Source: JAQBXX01 sp947085325
Lineage (GTDB): Bacteria; Pseudomonadota; Gammaproteobacteria; SURF-13
DNA: 64,000 bases
Direction of reading: 5' to 3'
Assembly: GCA_947085325.1 (NCBI GenBank)
Contig: CAMTVY010000005.1
Coordinates: 1 to 64,000, forward strand
A program made the translations under genes and the position numbers. The notes below the pieces were generated by a model. It was not told the DNA's origin, ran no database searches, and was given only the letters and a program-made list of their open reading frames with translations. Of this stretch, positions 45,601 through 53,985 are shown one piece after another; the stretch's first letter is position 1; each line of letters begins with the position of its first letter.

Positions 45601-46150
45601 CCGCAGCCTGTCCTTGCGGACTGCGCAACGCCAGCACGCACCAGCGGGTGAGGCGCTCGATGGTGCGGGTGTTGTCCGCTTCCTTTTCCAGCAGCTGACC
45701 GGCAAGGTGGGCAATGGCATGTTCACGATCCGCTGTGTTGAGGCCGGACTGCTCCAGCAGCGCACTGATTTCAGCATCAAGATCGGCGAAGGATTCGGTG
45801 ATCTCCTTGTCATGCAGGCGGCGTCGCGCGCGCCGCTGCACAAATACCTTCTTGAACTGCATGACTGCGTCATGGGAGAGTGTTCTTGCCTGTGTCGCCT
45901 CTGTTTCGGTTTCGATATGGAACAGCCGGGCAATAAAGTCTTCCAATACCGGCGCACAGGCGAGCAGCAGTTCGCTGGTTTGCAGAGGAGTCAGGGGCAA
46001 AGATGGATCGCGGTAGCCGAGCAGCCCGGCATGCAGTGACGGGTTATGCGCATGCAACTGTTTCAGAAAACGCGCATCCAGCCGCTGTAGCCCGCTGACC
46101 TCGAACAGTTCATGGAACGTACAGCCTTCCGGCGTTAGCGTGCGTGTCAT
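42632..46150 (-). CDS. Giant fused flavin/iron-sulfur oxidoreductase (GltD-like plus PyrK/FNR-like)
   Basis: This 1172-residue protein appears to join two redox halves. Residues 1-240 are a helical region I cannot assign. Cysteines at 247, 250, 258 and 285, then 325, 328, 332 and 349 (CNDCMKAC), look like iron-sulfur ligands. Two dinucleotide-binding folds follow (VLVAGQGPAGFTLAHHL near 388 and VIGGGLTGIDTATE near 557), as in the glutamate synthase small subunit. Residues about 845-1130 resemble ferredoxin-NADP reductase/PyrK (RPGQFFRLQNY, VLMGPTGRPTEI). They end in a PyrK-like 2Fe-2S site at Cys1099, 1105, 1108 and 1127. The order is reminiscent of a fused NfnAB-type transhydrogenase. The substrate is unknown. 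Its ATG overlaps the malQ stop by 4 bp, so it is coupled to the glucan genes. Confidence 0.8.
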   Translation of the reverse strand: MTRTLTPEGCTFHELFEVSGLQRLDARFLKQLHAHNPSLHAGLLGYRDPSLPLTPLQTSELLLACAPVLEDFIARLFHIETETEATQARTLSHDAVMQFKKVFVQRRARRRLHDKEITESFADLDAEISALLEQSGLNTADREHAIAHLAGQLLEKEADNTRTIERLTRWCVLALRSPQGQAAVHGWVSLKLPRSLDYFHLVPLQPLAQDSAGRIQGLPAHYRKRDGFKLTDARMSARAVQDQVHYCIYCHDHDGDFCSKGFPEKKAEPERGLKSNPLGVPLTGCPLEEKISEMHTLKREGHAIAALAMAMVDNPMIPATGHRICNDCMKACIYQKQEPVDIPQIETRCLTDVLDLPWGVEVYDLLTRWNPLRAVQYLPKPYTGYKVLVAGQGPAGFTLAHHLTMEGCAVVGIDGLKIEPLPETLIHNPVRDYSELQEPLDTRIMTGFGGVAEYGITVRWDKNFLKLIYLSLLRRPTFQVFGGVRLGGTLTLEDAWTLGFHHVGIATGAGLPKVVPMQNSLARGMRQANDFLMALQLTGAAKSASLTNLQVRLPAIVIGGGLTGIDTATEVQVYYIAQVEKILARYDTLAHAFGEARIRTQLDEESLGILEVFLEHGRAVRAERERAQHAGTAPDFLPLLHAWGGVTVAYRQALHQSPAYTRNHEEITKALEEGIFYAEGLEPARAELDRFGHVQALVCRRRTQAADGSWSATDETVSLPAHAIFIAAGATPNTIYEREYPGTFTLHGSSFLPHREADGALDPVELNLHCKQPEFGPFTSYRQEDHRVTFLGDTHPVFHGSVVKAIASSMRTYPAIMHTLQARHAQGTDTSDYATFRARMADLLQPRITQVKRYSPSVIQIEVRAPMAARNLRPGQFFRLQNYESLSPLVEGSRLQTEAMALTGVKTKDKPDSISLMALEVGASSRLCATLRPGDPLVLMGPTGRPTEIPHNETILVAGGRRGAAVMLTLGPLLRASGNRVLYFAGFRIADELYLQEQLEQAADVVVWCTASGPVIPPQRAQDRSLTGDFIDTVKRYAEGALEPAGAAPAFDLKHVDRILAIGSERLLRMVQEGLHGRLAHSFRTDVKAIGSVGSPMQCMLQGVCAQCLQWQIDPATGRRTRAVFSCAGQDQPLDWVDLDHLDARLAQNKLQERITDAWLDYLFTRSDTARV

Positions 46151-47607
46151 TGAGCGACGCGGTTGTAGAGGCGGGTCAGGTGGCGCAGGCGTTCAGGAAG
46201 GTCCGGCGTAATCTGGGCCCAGTCAAAGCGCCATTGCCAGTTGCCGTGTGTTGTCCCCGGTGTGTTCATGCGATGTTCACTGCCGAGTGTCAGGATATCC
46301 TGCATGGGCAGGATGGCGAGATTCGCCACCGATGCAAGTGCCGTGCGGATGAGCGGCCAGGGCATAGGCTCGCCCGGTACGCCGAGGTAATCATAAATGT
46401 AGCGCTTTTGCTCAGGCCTGAGTTTGGTGAACCAGCCCAGCGTGGTGTCGTTGTCATGGGTGCCGGTGTAGACGACGCTGTTGACTTCATGCTGCGGCGG
46501 CAGGTAGGGGTTGCGCGGGTCACCGTCAAAGGCGAATTGCAGTATTTTCATTCCCGGCAACTTGTATTTTTTGCGTAGCGCATGCACTTCAGGTGTAATC
46601 AGCCCCAAGTCTTCGGCGACCAGCGGCAGGCGACCGAATTCTTGCTTGAGTGCGGCGAACAGTTCATCGCCCGGCGCCTTGACCCAGCGCCCGCCTTCTG
46701 CGGTCGGCAGCCCTGCGGGAATTTCCCAGTATGCCTCAAAGCCACGGAAATGGTCGACGCGGATAAGATCGAATAATCGCAACTGTGTCTGCATGCGCTC
46801 ACGCCAGCAGCGGAAGCCATCGTCACGCATGCGCTGCCAATTATAATGTGGATTACCCCAGCGCTGACCATGCTCGGCGAAATAATCCGGTGGCACGCCG
46901 GCGACTACGCGTGTCTGCCCGTCTGCATCGAGGTCGTACATATCGCGCCGGGACCAGACATCAGAGCTGTCATGGGCGACGAATATCGGCATGTCACCAA
47001 ACATCGCCACTCCGTGTGCATTGGCGTGGCGTTTAAGTGCGTCCCACTGACGGAAGAACGCGAATTGTTCGAAGCAGACTTGCGTGATGACGCTGTCATG
47101 CTGCATGCGTGCCTCGTCGAGTGCGTGAGGGTCGCGGTCGCGCAACGGTACAGGCCAGTCGAGCCATGAGCGCCCGCCGTGCGCGTTCTTGACCGCCTGA
47201 TACAGTGCATAATCAGGCAGCCAATGGCCCTGCTGTTTTATAAAGTCGGCGAATGCCTTGCGTTCGGTTGCGGAGGCCTGCCGCGTGAAGCGCTGGCAGG
47301 CCTGATGCAGGAGGGGGGTGTGCGGCTGGTTGACTTCGAAGTGTTCAAGCCAACCCTCTTGCTGCAAAAGCTCGGGGCTGATGAGGCAGGGATTGCCGGC
47401 ATTGACGGACAGGCACTGATAGGGCGAACCGTCGCTGTGCGTAGGACCCAGCGGAAGCACCTGCCATACTTGCAGGCCATTTGCCGCAAGGAATTCGACG
47501 AAGTGATAGGCTTCAGGACCGAGATTGCCCTGCGCGTGCGGGCCTGGGAGGGAGGTAGGGTGCAGTATGATGCCCGCGCGCCGGGTTTTGCCCTGCGCTG
47601 GTTTCAC
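46147..47607 (-). CDS. malQ: 4-alpha-glucanotransferase (GH77)
   Basis: MalQ transfers glucan chains between maltodextrins (disproportionation). The 486-residue protein starts with the GH77 signature AGIILHPTSLPGPHAQGNLG. It carries RVDHFRGFEAYWEIP (nucleophile Asp), VAEDLGLITP (acid/base Glu) and GTHDNDTTLGW (third Asp). Length is that of the compact bacterial type without the N-terminal extension of E. coli. It overlaps the GH57 stop by 4 bp upstream and the oxidoreductase start by 4 bp downstream. Confidence 0.95.
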   Translation of the reverse strand: MKPAQGKTRRAGIILHPTSLPGPHAQGNLGPEAYHFVEFLAANGLQVWQVLPLGPTHSDGSPYQCLSVNAGNPCLISPELLQQEGWLEHFEVNQPHTPLLHQACQRFTRQASATERKAFADFIKQQGHWLPDYALYQAVKNAHGGRSWLDWPVPLRDRDPHALDEARMQHDSVITQVCFEQFAFFRQWDALKRHANAHGVAMFGDMPIFVAHDSSDVWSRRDMYDLDADGQTRVVAGVPPDYFAEHGQRWGNPHYNWQRMRDDGFRCWRERMQTQLRLFDLIRVDHFRGFEAYWEIPAGLPTAEGGRWVKAPGDELFAALKQEFGRLPLVAEDLGLITPEVHALRKKYKLPGMKILQFAFDGDPRNPYLPPQHEVNSVVYTGTHDNDTTLGWFTKLRPEQKRYIYDYLGVPGEPMPWPLIRTALASVANLAILPMQDILTLGSEHRMNTPGTTHGNWQWRFDWAQITPDLPERLRHLTRLYNRVAQ

Positions 47608-49310
47608 CGGGACTCCTGGCCGGGGCGCATCACGCCGCCCTGCGCAGGTGCTCCACTGCCACGGGACAGCTCCAGCGACAAATCTTCAGGGATGGCTGTG
47701 CCGAGCGAACGGTAGAGATTGGCCAGATGGCGCCGGAACAACAACTCAAAATCACTCACGCTATCAGCGGGATTGTAGCCGCCGAACCACCAGAACCAGT
47801 CTGAGCCTTCACAGATGGCCATCAACTGTTCCAGTGCAGTGCGCTGCTCATCAGTCACGCGGCCCGAGGCAAGCACGGAGTCATAGGCATGCTTGGCGGC
47901 ACACAACCGATCCCACGCCCGGTTCTTGTCATCATCGCCGATCCAGGTAGAGAAATTACCGTATACCCAGCTTCCTGCAACAAGGCTGGGCAGGTGTTCC
48001 GTGGACGGCAGATGGTCGAGGCAGGTCGAGAAGGTCGTCATCTCCAGCCGTGGGTGAGAGCCGAGGCGCTGATACAGGGCGCTCAGAAAGTAATAACCAT
48101 TGTTGGGGTAGTATTCCCATGCGTTCTCGCCATCAAGAATAATGGATACGACGCTGTTGCTGCAATCGTAGGTGTGCGCAATGCTGTCCAGGTGTGAGAC
48201 GAGGTTGCCGACGGCGTCGTCCGCATGCCATTTGGAGTAGGTGAAGCCGATGAGGTCGGACAGCCCGTCGTCACGGAAGAAGGTTGCGATCTTGCCTGCA
48301 CCTACCGTATACGGCCGGTACAGCCATGCCTTGTTGGCGGGTTCCGTCTTGTTGTGGCGAGTGAGGCTGCTATACAGCACAGCTTCACCGCTCGCTGCCC
48401 AGCGGAAGCCGAATTCGTCCAGTGCACGCAATGCGGTATCACTGACGCTGCCTTCAGAGGGCCAGCAGCCCTGCGGCGTAAAACCAAAATGGCGGTGAAA
48501 GACCTCCATGCCGTGCTGGATGTGCCAGCGCACGCGCTCTTCACCGCCGGGATAGGCGCTGGACACCGGCAGGCGTACCTCGGGCATGGCCTCGCGGGCA
48601 CTGCTGAAATCCAGCAGTAGCGGCAGAATGGGGTGCGCGTAAGGTGTCATGGAGAGTTCGACCTGGCCGCACTCGGCAAGCTTGCGGTAGCGTCCCAGCA
48701 ATCCACTGAGCAGTTCGGCGATCACCGACAGCAGGGTCAGTCTGTCATTCAAGGTGAATGAATAGCCCTTGTCGAGCAGGGCGCGTACCGTCATATTCTT
48801 GCGCCGCACCGTTTCACCCAGCCATGCCAGGTGATACCACATGAGAAGATCGGCAAAATATTGCTCACCGAGATAGTTCAAGGCCTCCGTATCGTCTTCG
48901 AGACGACCGGCGATGTCGACCAGGCGACGGTAATGCGGAAACGGATGGATGAGGTGTTCGTGGTTGATGCGCAGGCAGGATTTTATCAAGGCACTGCGCG
49001 CACCACTCTCTTCAGGCAGTTTTTCAGCGCTGAGCGCCGCCAGTAGCGGATCATTCAGCGGTATGCGCGAAGTTAAAAACTCATTGAGTCGATGCGCGTA
49101 GTCTGCAATCTGTTCCAGCAGGACAGGTGCAAAGTTGACGACCACGCGTGCGGCGGGCGTGTCTTCGAGCAGCGTCGCCATGTCTGCGTAATCCTTGATC
49201 GCATGCAGATACGTCCATGGCAGCTGGTACTCATGTGTAAGGGAGTCGCGGTATTGCGGCTGGTGCATATGCCAGCACAGCACCACTTTGAGGCGCGGCT
49301 TATCGGGCAT
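47604..49310 (-). CDS. Glycoside hydrolase family 57 alpha-glucanase
   Basis: GH57 enzymes hydrolyse or rearrange alpha-glucans. The 568-residue protein has the five family regions: LCWHMHQPQYRD at the start, CLRINHEHLIHPF, GCWPSEGSVSD with the nucleophile Glu, TFFRDDGLSDL with the acid/base Asp, and the downstream SIILDGENAWEYYPNNGY. No signal peptide is seen, so it acts in the cytoplasm. Placed between glgC and malQ, it probably trims, debranches or branches stored glycogen. Sequence alone does not decide which. Confidence 0.9.
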   Translation of the reverse strand: MPDKPRLKVVLCWHMHQPQYRDSLTHEYQLPWTYLHAIKDYADMATLLEDTPAARVVVNFAPVLLEQIADYAHRLNEFLTSRIPLNDPLLAALSAEKLPEESGARSALIKSCLRINHEHLIHPFPHYRRLVDIAGRLEDDTEALNYLGEQYFADLLMWYHLAWLGETVRRKNMTVRALLDKGYSFTLNDRLTLLSVIAELLSGLLGRYRKLAECGQVELSMTPYAHPILPLLLDFSSAREAMPEVRLPVSSAYPGGEERVRWHIQHGMEVFHRHFGFTPQGCWPSEGSVSDTALRALDEFGFRWAASGEAVLYSSLTRHNKTEPANKAWLYRPYTVGAGKIATFFRDDGLSDLIGFTYSKWHADDAVGNLVSHLDSIAHTYDCSNSVVSIILDGENAWEYYPNNGYYFLSALYQRLGSHPRLEMTTFSTCLDHLPSTEHLPSLVAGSWVYGNFSTWIGDDDKNRAWDRLCAAKHAYDSVLASGRVTDEQRTALEQLMAICEGSDWFWWFGGYNPADSVSDFELLFRRHLANLYRSLGTAIPEDLSLELSRGSGAPAQGGVMRPGQESR

Positions 49311-50568
49311 GGTGTATGCGCTGGCCCAGCATTTCCGGAGTTACCAGCACCACGCCGCCCGGCGTCACATGAAAGCGCTTGGTGTCTTCGGCATGATCGA
49401 GACCGATCACTGTGCCATTCTCTATCACACAAGCCTTGTCGATAATGACTTTCTGCAGCGAGCAGTGACGCCCTATTTTTACATCCGGCAGGATGACGGA
49501 ATCGGTGATGGTGGAATGGGGCTCGATAACCACATTGGAAAACAACAGGGAGCGGCGCACCGTAGCGCCAGAAACGATGCAGCCTCCTGAGACGACCGAG
49601 TCCACAGCCATACCGCGCCGATCTTCTGCATCAAACACGAATTTGGCGGGTGGCAGCTGTGCCTGATAGGTCCAGATCGGCCAGTCCTCATCATACAGAT
49701 TAAGCTCCGGCGTGACACCGACCAGCTCCATATTGGCCTCCCAGAAAGCGTCCACCGTGCCCACGTCGCGCCAATAGGCGCATTTCCCGGTATCGGGATC
49801 CAGGAACGGGAAGGCCACCACCTGATATTTTTTGATCGCTTCGGGAATGATGTCCTTGCCAAAATCGTGCGAGGAGTGGGTCGATCCGGCGTCCTTGATC
49901 AATTGCTCGTAGAGAAATTCGGCGTTGAATACATAGATGCCCATCGAACATAACGCTACGTCGGTGCGGCCCGGCAGGGGTTCCGGGTTGGCGGGTTTTT
50001 CCTGGAAATCCACTACACGTGCATGCTCCTGCACACTGATGATGCCGAAGGCGCTGGCCTGTTCCAGTGGCACTTCAATGCAGCCCACGGTCAGGTCGGC
50101 GTTGTGCAAGGCATGGAAGGCGATCATCTGGCCATAGTCCATTTTGTATACGTGATCGCCACCAAGGATAAGAATATATTTCGCCTTGTGGCCGCGAATG
50201 ATGTCGAGGTTCTGGAACACGGCGTCGGCGGTGCCGGTGTACCATGAAGTTTCAATGCGCTGTTGGGCCGGCAGCAACTCGACGAATTCGCCAAACTCTC
50301 CGCGCATGAAGCCCCAGCCACGCTGGATATGGCCGATGAGCGAATGGGCCTTGTATTGTGTCAGTACCGAGATGCTGCGTATGCCGGAGTTGATGCAGTT
50401 GGAGAGGGGGAAGTCGATGATGCGGAACTTGCCGCCGAAGGGAACTGCGGGCTTGGCGCGCCAGAGTGTCAGGTGCTCCAGGCGTGAACCTCGACCCCCG
50501 GCCAGAATCAAGGCCAGTGTATTGCGCATGCGGCGGCGTTCGAATCGGCGAATATGACCTGGATGCAT
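49300..50568 (-). CDS. glgC: Glucose-1-phosphate adenylyltransferase
   Basis: GlgC makes ADP-glucose, the committed step of glycogen synthesis. The ATG at 50568 has AAGGAG five bases upstream and gives 422 residues. A TTG six codons earlier is less likely. Motifs include ALILAGGRGSRLEHLT, the arginine/lysine-rich RAKPAVPFGGKFRIIDFPLS, SWYTGTADAVFQNL and VDFQEKPANP, then a left-handed beta-helix C-terminus. It is the first gene of the operon, and its end overlaps GH57 by 11 bp. No glgA, glgB or glgP is in the window. Confidence 0.96.
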   Translation of the reverse strand: MHPGHIRRFERRRMRNTLALILAGGRGSRLEHLTLWRAKPAVPFGGKFRIIDFPLSNCINSGIRSISVLTQYKAHSLIGHIQRGWGFMRGEFGEFVELLPAQQRIETSWYTGTADAVFQNLDIIRGHKAKYILILGGDHVYKMDYGQMIAFHALHNADLTVGCIEVPLEQASAFGIISVQEHARVVDFQEKPANPEPLPGRTDVALCSMGIYVFNAEFLYEQLIKDAGSTHSSHDFGKDIIPEAIKKYQVVAFPFLDPDTGKCAYWRDVGTVDAFWEANMELVGVTPELNLYDEDWPIWTYQAQLPPAKFVFDAEDRRGMAVDSVVSGGCIVSGATVRRSLLFSNVVIEPHSTITDSVILPDVKIGRHCSLQKVIIDKACVIENGTVIGLDHAEDTKRFHVTPGGVVLVTPEMLGQRIHHAR

Positions 50569-50680
50569 GGGTTCTCCTTGTATCAATTAAGGCAGTAGAG
50601 GTCATCCGCCGCGAGGGGCCTGTATGTCAACTGCAATCGAAAACGCCTGTCGCTACCCAAGCCTCGTTTATATATTGAAG

Positions 50681-50708
50681 AGTATATTGTATGGTACAGA
50701 TATACCAA
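50681..50708 (-). promoter_or_regulatory. Candidate promoter of the glgC operon
   Basis: On the minus strand TTGGTA (50708-50703) and TATACT (50686-50681) are 16 bp apart in an A/T-rich stretch about 110 bp before the glgC ATG. The -10 is good, the -35 is weak, and no other pair is clearly better. Confidence 0.3.
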
Positions 50709-50745
50709 CAGAAAATAGCAACATTCGGGCCAGTTTTTATCCATC

Positions 50746-50771
50746 CCGGCGGGTTGGGTGTTGCCCGCCGG
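50746..50771. terminator. GC-rich hairpin downstream of the DUF486 gene
   Basis: ccggcggg (50746-50753) and cccgccgg (50764-50771) pair exactly around a 10-nt loop, 13 bp beyond the leftward DUF486 stop. There is no following T-run, so it would be at best a weak or Rho-assisted terminator for wrbA-proS-DUF486. Confidence 0.4.
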
Positions 50772-50783
50772 ATGAGGCGGGGG

Positions 50784-51128
50784 TTATGCCGCGCGAAACA
50801 TGAAATATACCGCACCCAGCAGACACAGACCCGCCCATAGAAAATCCAGCTTCATGGGCTGCTGCATATAGAAGATGGCGAATGGCACAAACACCGCCAG
50901 CGTAATAATTTCCTGTAACAGCTTTAACTGCGCGAGGCTTAGCTCGCTGTAACCGATGCGGTTGGCAGGGACTTGCAGCAAGTACTCGAACAGTGCGATA
51001 CCCCAGCTTATCAGGGCGGCGAGATACCACGCCTTGTCGTTGAGATTTTTAAGGTGTGCGTACCACGCAAAGGTCATGAACACATTGGAAAGCACCAGCA
51101 GCAGCGTGGTTTGCAGTATGACGGACAT
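50784..51128 (-). CDS. DUF486 (DMT-superfamily) membrane protein
   Basis: This 114-residue protein has four hydrophobic helices, as in small drug/metabolite transporter relatives. The family pattern is VFMTFAWYAHLKNLNDKAWY and SWGIALFEYLLQVPANRIGY, then LKLLQEIITLAVFVPFAIFY. Function is unknown. It lies 18 bp after proS on the same strand. Confidence 0.88.
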   Translation of the reverse strand: MSVILQTTLLLVLSNVFMTFAWYAHLKNLNDKAWYLAALISWGIALFEYLLQVPANRIGYSELSLAQLKLLQEIITLAVFVPFAIFYMQQPMKLDFLWAGLCLLGAVYFMFRAA

Positions 51129-51146
51129 GCAGACAGAGGCCGGTTT

Positions 51147-52865
51147 TCAGCGCCCCGGCTCCGCGAGCTGCGACTGCATGAAGGCAACGATGCCTGACAG
51201 GGGCATATTTCTGCTTTCGCTGTCACGCCGTCCCTGATGCTCAATCGTGCCTGCATCCAGGCCGCGCTCACCCAGTACCAGGCGATGTGGGATGCCGATC
51301 AGCTCCATGTCGGCAAACATCACGCCGGGACGCAACGGGCGGTCATCAAACAATACCTCTATGCCGCTGTCCTGAAGTTCCTGATAGAGCTGCTCTGCGG
51401 CTTCGCACACACGCGGTGACTTCTGCATGTTCATCGGCAATAGCGCTACCTGGTACGGCGCAATCGACAGCGGCCAGATGATGCCACGTGCGTCGTTGTT
51501 CTGTTCGATGGCGGCGGCGACGATACGAGAGACGCCAATACCGTAGCAGCCCATGGTCATTACTGTTGACTGACCGGCCTGGTCGAGCACGGCAGCGTTC
51601 AGTGCGGCGCTGTATTTGGTGCCGAGCTGGAAGATGTGACCGACCTCAATGCCGCGCGCGATAGAAAGTGTGCCCTGGCCATCGGGGGCAGGGTCGCCCG
51701 CGACGACGTTGCGGATATCTGCGACCAGCGGCTCGGGCAGATCGCGCCCCCAGTTGACGCCGGTGTAATGGTTGCCCTCCTGATTCGCGCCGCAGACGAA
51801 ATCAGCGAGCTGTGCGGCGGCACGATCGACAATCACGTCGATTTTCAAGCCCACCGGGCCGAGCGAGCCGGGTTCGCAGCTGGCGGCGGCGCGCACCTGT
51901 GCGCCGGTTGCGAAGACAACCGGGCTCGCGACCTGCTCCAGTTTGCCGGCCTTGACCATGTTGAGTTCGTGGTCGCCGCGCAGCACCAGTGCAACCACAT
52001 CGGCATGGGCGCCTTGTACCAACAGTGTTTTGATGCATTGTTCGCGCGGTACTTTCAGAAACTGGCTCACGTCATCAATGCTGTGCTGGCCATGCGTGGC
52101 AACGCACTGCATCGGGTGTTGCGCAGAGCGGCGTTTCCCGCCAGATGTTACGGCCTCCGCCAGTTCCACGTTGGCGGCGTAGTCGCTGGCATCCGAAAAT
52201 GCGATGGCGTCTTCGCCGGACGCGGCGAGTACGTGAAATTCCTGCGAGCCGCTGCCGCCGATGGCGCCGGTGTCGGCGTATACCGCCCGGAACTTCAGGC
52301 CGAGGCGCGTAAAGATGCGTGTGTAGGCCTGGTGCATGGCGTCGTAGGTTTCCTGCAAGGAAGCCTGGTCGAGATGGAAAGAGTAGGCGTCTTTCATCAA
52401 AAACTCGCGGGCGCGCATGATGCCGAAGCGCGGACGCGGTTCGTCGCGGAATTTGGTCTGGATCTGGTAGAACATCGCAGGCAATTGCTTGTAGCTGCGG
52501 ATTTCGTTGCGAATGAGGTCGGTGATAACCTCTTCATGGGTGGGGCCGAAGCAGAAGTCACGCTGATGGCGATCCTTGATGCGCAGCATTTCGGAGCCAT
52601 AAAAACCCCACCGGCCAGACTCCTGCCACAATTCGGCAGGCTGGATCGCCGGCAGCAGCACCTCCTGCGCGCCGACGCGATCCATCTCCGCACGTACGAT
52701 GGCTTCCACTTTGCGCAGCACGCGCAGGCCGAGTGGCAGCCAGCTGTAGATGCCGGCAGCCAGCTTGCGGATCATGCCCGCACGCAACATCAACTGGTGG
52801 CTGATGACCTCGGCGTCGGCGGGAACTTCTTTGAGTGTGGGAAGCAGTAGTCGGGATGTGCGCAT
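51147..52865 (-). CDS. proS: Prolyl-tRNA synthetase (bacterial type)
   Basis: ProS charges tRNA-Pro. The ATG at 52865 gives 572 residues beginning MRTSRLLLPTLKEVPADAEV, the family start. An ATG 20 codons earlier would overlap wrbA and adds unrelated residues. Class II motifs are seen (GIYSWLPLGLRVLRKVEAIV with MDRVGAQEVLLP, then FRDEPRPRFGIMRAREFLMKD). An editing insertion domain lies near residues 230-380 (CVATHGQHSIDDV onward). The C-terminal anticodon domain contains GIEVLFDDRPLRPGVMFAD. It lies 22 bp after wrbA. Confidence 0.97.
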   Translation of the reverse strand: MRTSRLLLPTLKEVPADAEVISHQLMLRAGMIRKLAAGIYSWLPLGLRVLRKVEAIVRAEMDRVGAQEVLLPAIQPAELWQESGRWGFYGSEMLRIKDRHQRDFCFGPTHEEVITDLIRNEIRSYKQLPAMFYQIQTKFRDEPRPRFGIMRAREFLMKDAYSFHLDQASLQETYDAMHQAYTRIFTRLGLKFRAVYADTGAIGGSGSQEFHVLAASGEDAIAFSDASDYAANVELAEAVTSGGKRRSAQHPMQCVATHGQHSIDDVSQFLKVPREQCIKTLLVQGAHADVVALVLRGDHELNMVKAGKLEQVASPVVFATGAQVRAAASCEPGSLGPVGLKIDVIVDRAAAQLADFVCGANQEGNHYTGVNWGRDLPEPLVADIRNVVAGDPAPDGQGTLSIARGIEVGHIFQLGTKYSAALNAAVLDQAGQSTVMTMGCYGIGVSRIVAAAIEQNNDARGIIWPLSIAPYQVALLPMNMQKSPRVCEAAEQLYQELQDSGIEVLFDDRPLRPGVMFADMELIGIPHRLVLGERGLDAGTIEHQGRRDSESRNMPLSGIVAFMQSQLAEPGR

Positions 52866-52887
52866 GTGTTGACGGGTCGCCGGAAAT

Positions 52888-53487
52888 TCAGGAGTTGTTA
52901 TGCAGCAGCCCTGCTGTTTCCGCAAGGCGTTTGCCGAGTGCGCGGCACAGGCGCTTTTCTTCTTCGCTCAGCGCCAGGCTGCTGTCAGCGCCTGCAAGAT
53001 GGCTTGCGCCGTAGGGGGTGCCGCCGGTGGTAGTGCTGGTGAGATCAGGTTCACTGTAGGGCAGGCCCACGAGCAGCATGCCATGGTGCAGCAAGGGCAG
53101 CATCATGCTGACCAGCGTGGTTTCCTGTCCGCCGTGGAGCGAGGCGGTGGACGTAAATACCGCTGCCGGTTTGCCGATCAGGGCCCCCGATAGCCACAGT
53201 GCGCCGGTGCTGTCGAGAAAGTATTTGAGCGCAGCAGCCATGTTGCCGAAACGGGTCGGGCTGCCCAGCGCCAGGCCCGCACATTCGCGCAAGTCGTCTG
53301 TGGTGGCATAGGGTGGTCCGCTGGCCGGGATGGCATCTTCTGTCGCCTCACACACGGCGGCGACCGCAGGTACGGTGCGTATGCGGGCGGCCATGCCGGG
53401 CACCTCTTCGATGCCGCGTGCTATCTGGTGCGCCATCTGGGCAACATTGCCGTTACGGCTGTAGTAAAGGACAAGAATATCCGGCAT
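52888..53487 (-). CDS. wrbA: NAD(P)H:quinone oxidoreductase, WrbA-type flavodoxin
   Basis: WrbA proteins reduce quinones by two electrons with bound FMN. The 199-residue protein begins ILVLYYSRNGNVAQMAHQIA, the FMN phosphate loop, followed by LALGSPTRFGNMAAALKYFL and FTSTASLHGGQETTLVSMML. The C-terminal part with GGTPYGASHLAG is typical. It is the first gene of a leftward set with proS and DUF486, divergent from a small lipoprotein gene. Confidence 0.92.
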   Translation of the reverse strand: MPDILVLYYSRNGNVAQMAHQIARGIEEVPGMAARIRTVPAVAAVCEATEDAIPASGPPYATTDDLRECAGLALGSPTRFGNMAAALKYFLDSTGALWLSGALIGKPAAVFTSTASLHGGQETTLVSMMLPLLHHGMLLVGLPYSEPDLTSTTTGGTPYGASHLAGADSSLALSEEEKRLCRALGKRLAETAGLLHNNS

Positions 53488-53612
53488 GGCGTGAGAGGTC
53501 GTCGGTCTGCGGTGCTCTGATGCACTATGGTAGCCGAGTTGGGGCTTGCTTGACAGTGCAGGAGACGGGTGCTAGGTTTGCGAAACCACGCGGTATCCGC
53601 CTTCCGTTCCTG

Positions 53613-53927
53613 ATGTGCATGGATATGCCCATGATTGTATCTCGCCTCCGCTACCTTGCGCCGCTCATGTTCAGCATGATGCTGGGTTGCACCAGCATTC
53701 CTACCCAGGAGATGAGCGATGCGCGCCAGGCGGTGCAGGCCGCACGTGAGGCGAACGCGGGCCAGCTTGCGCCGGAGATTATGGAAGGTGCGGAAACGTT
53801 GCTTAACCGGGCCAAGCAGGCGCTCGATGCGGGGGCCTATAACCAGGCGCGCGATGAAGCCGTCGCGGCACGGCGCGAAGCGATCAAGGCACGTAGCGAA
53901 GCACTGAAGGCCGCGCCCTCACCTTAA
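53613..53927 (+). CDS. Small DUF4398-like lipoprotein
   Basis: This 104-residue product (or 98 from ATG 53631) has a signal ending in the lipobox MMLGC, so it is an outer- or inner-membrane lipoprotein. The mature part SDARQAVQAAREANAGQLAP followed by EGAETLLNRAKQALDAG is an alanine-rich helical repeat, typical of DUF4398 proteins often found near OmpA-like proteins. No partner is nearby. Four in-frame ATGs make the start uncertain. Function is unknown. Confidence 0.75.
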   Translation: MCMDMPMIVSRLRYLAPLMFSMMLGCTSIPTQEMSDARQAVQAAREANAGQLAPEIMEGAETLLNRAKQALDAGAYNQARDEAVAARREAIKARSEALKAAPSP

Positions 53928-53985
53928 AAGTCAGGCTTTTGGATGCGGTATCCGGGTTAACCAGCCGCAACAGAGCTGCGCGGTG

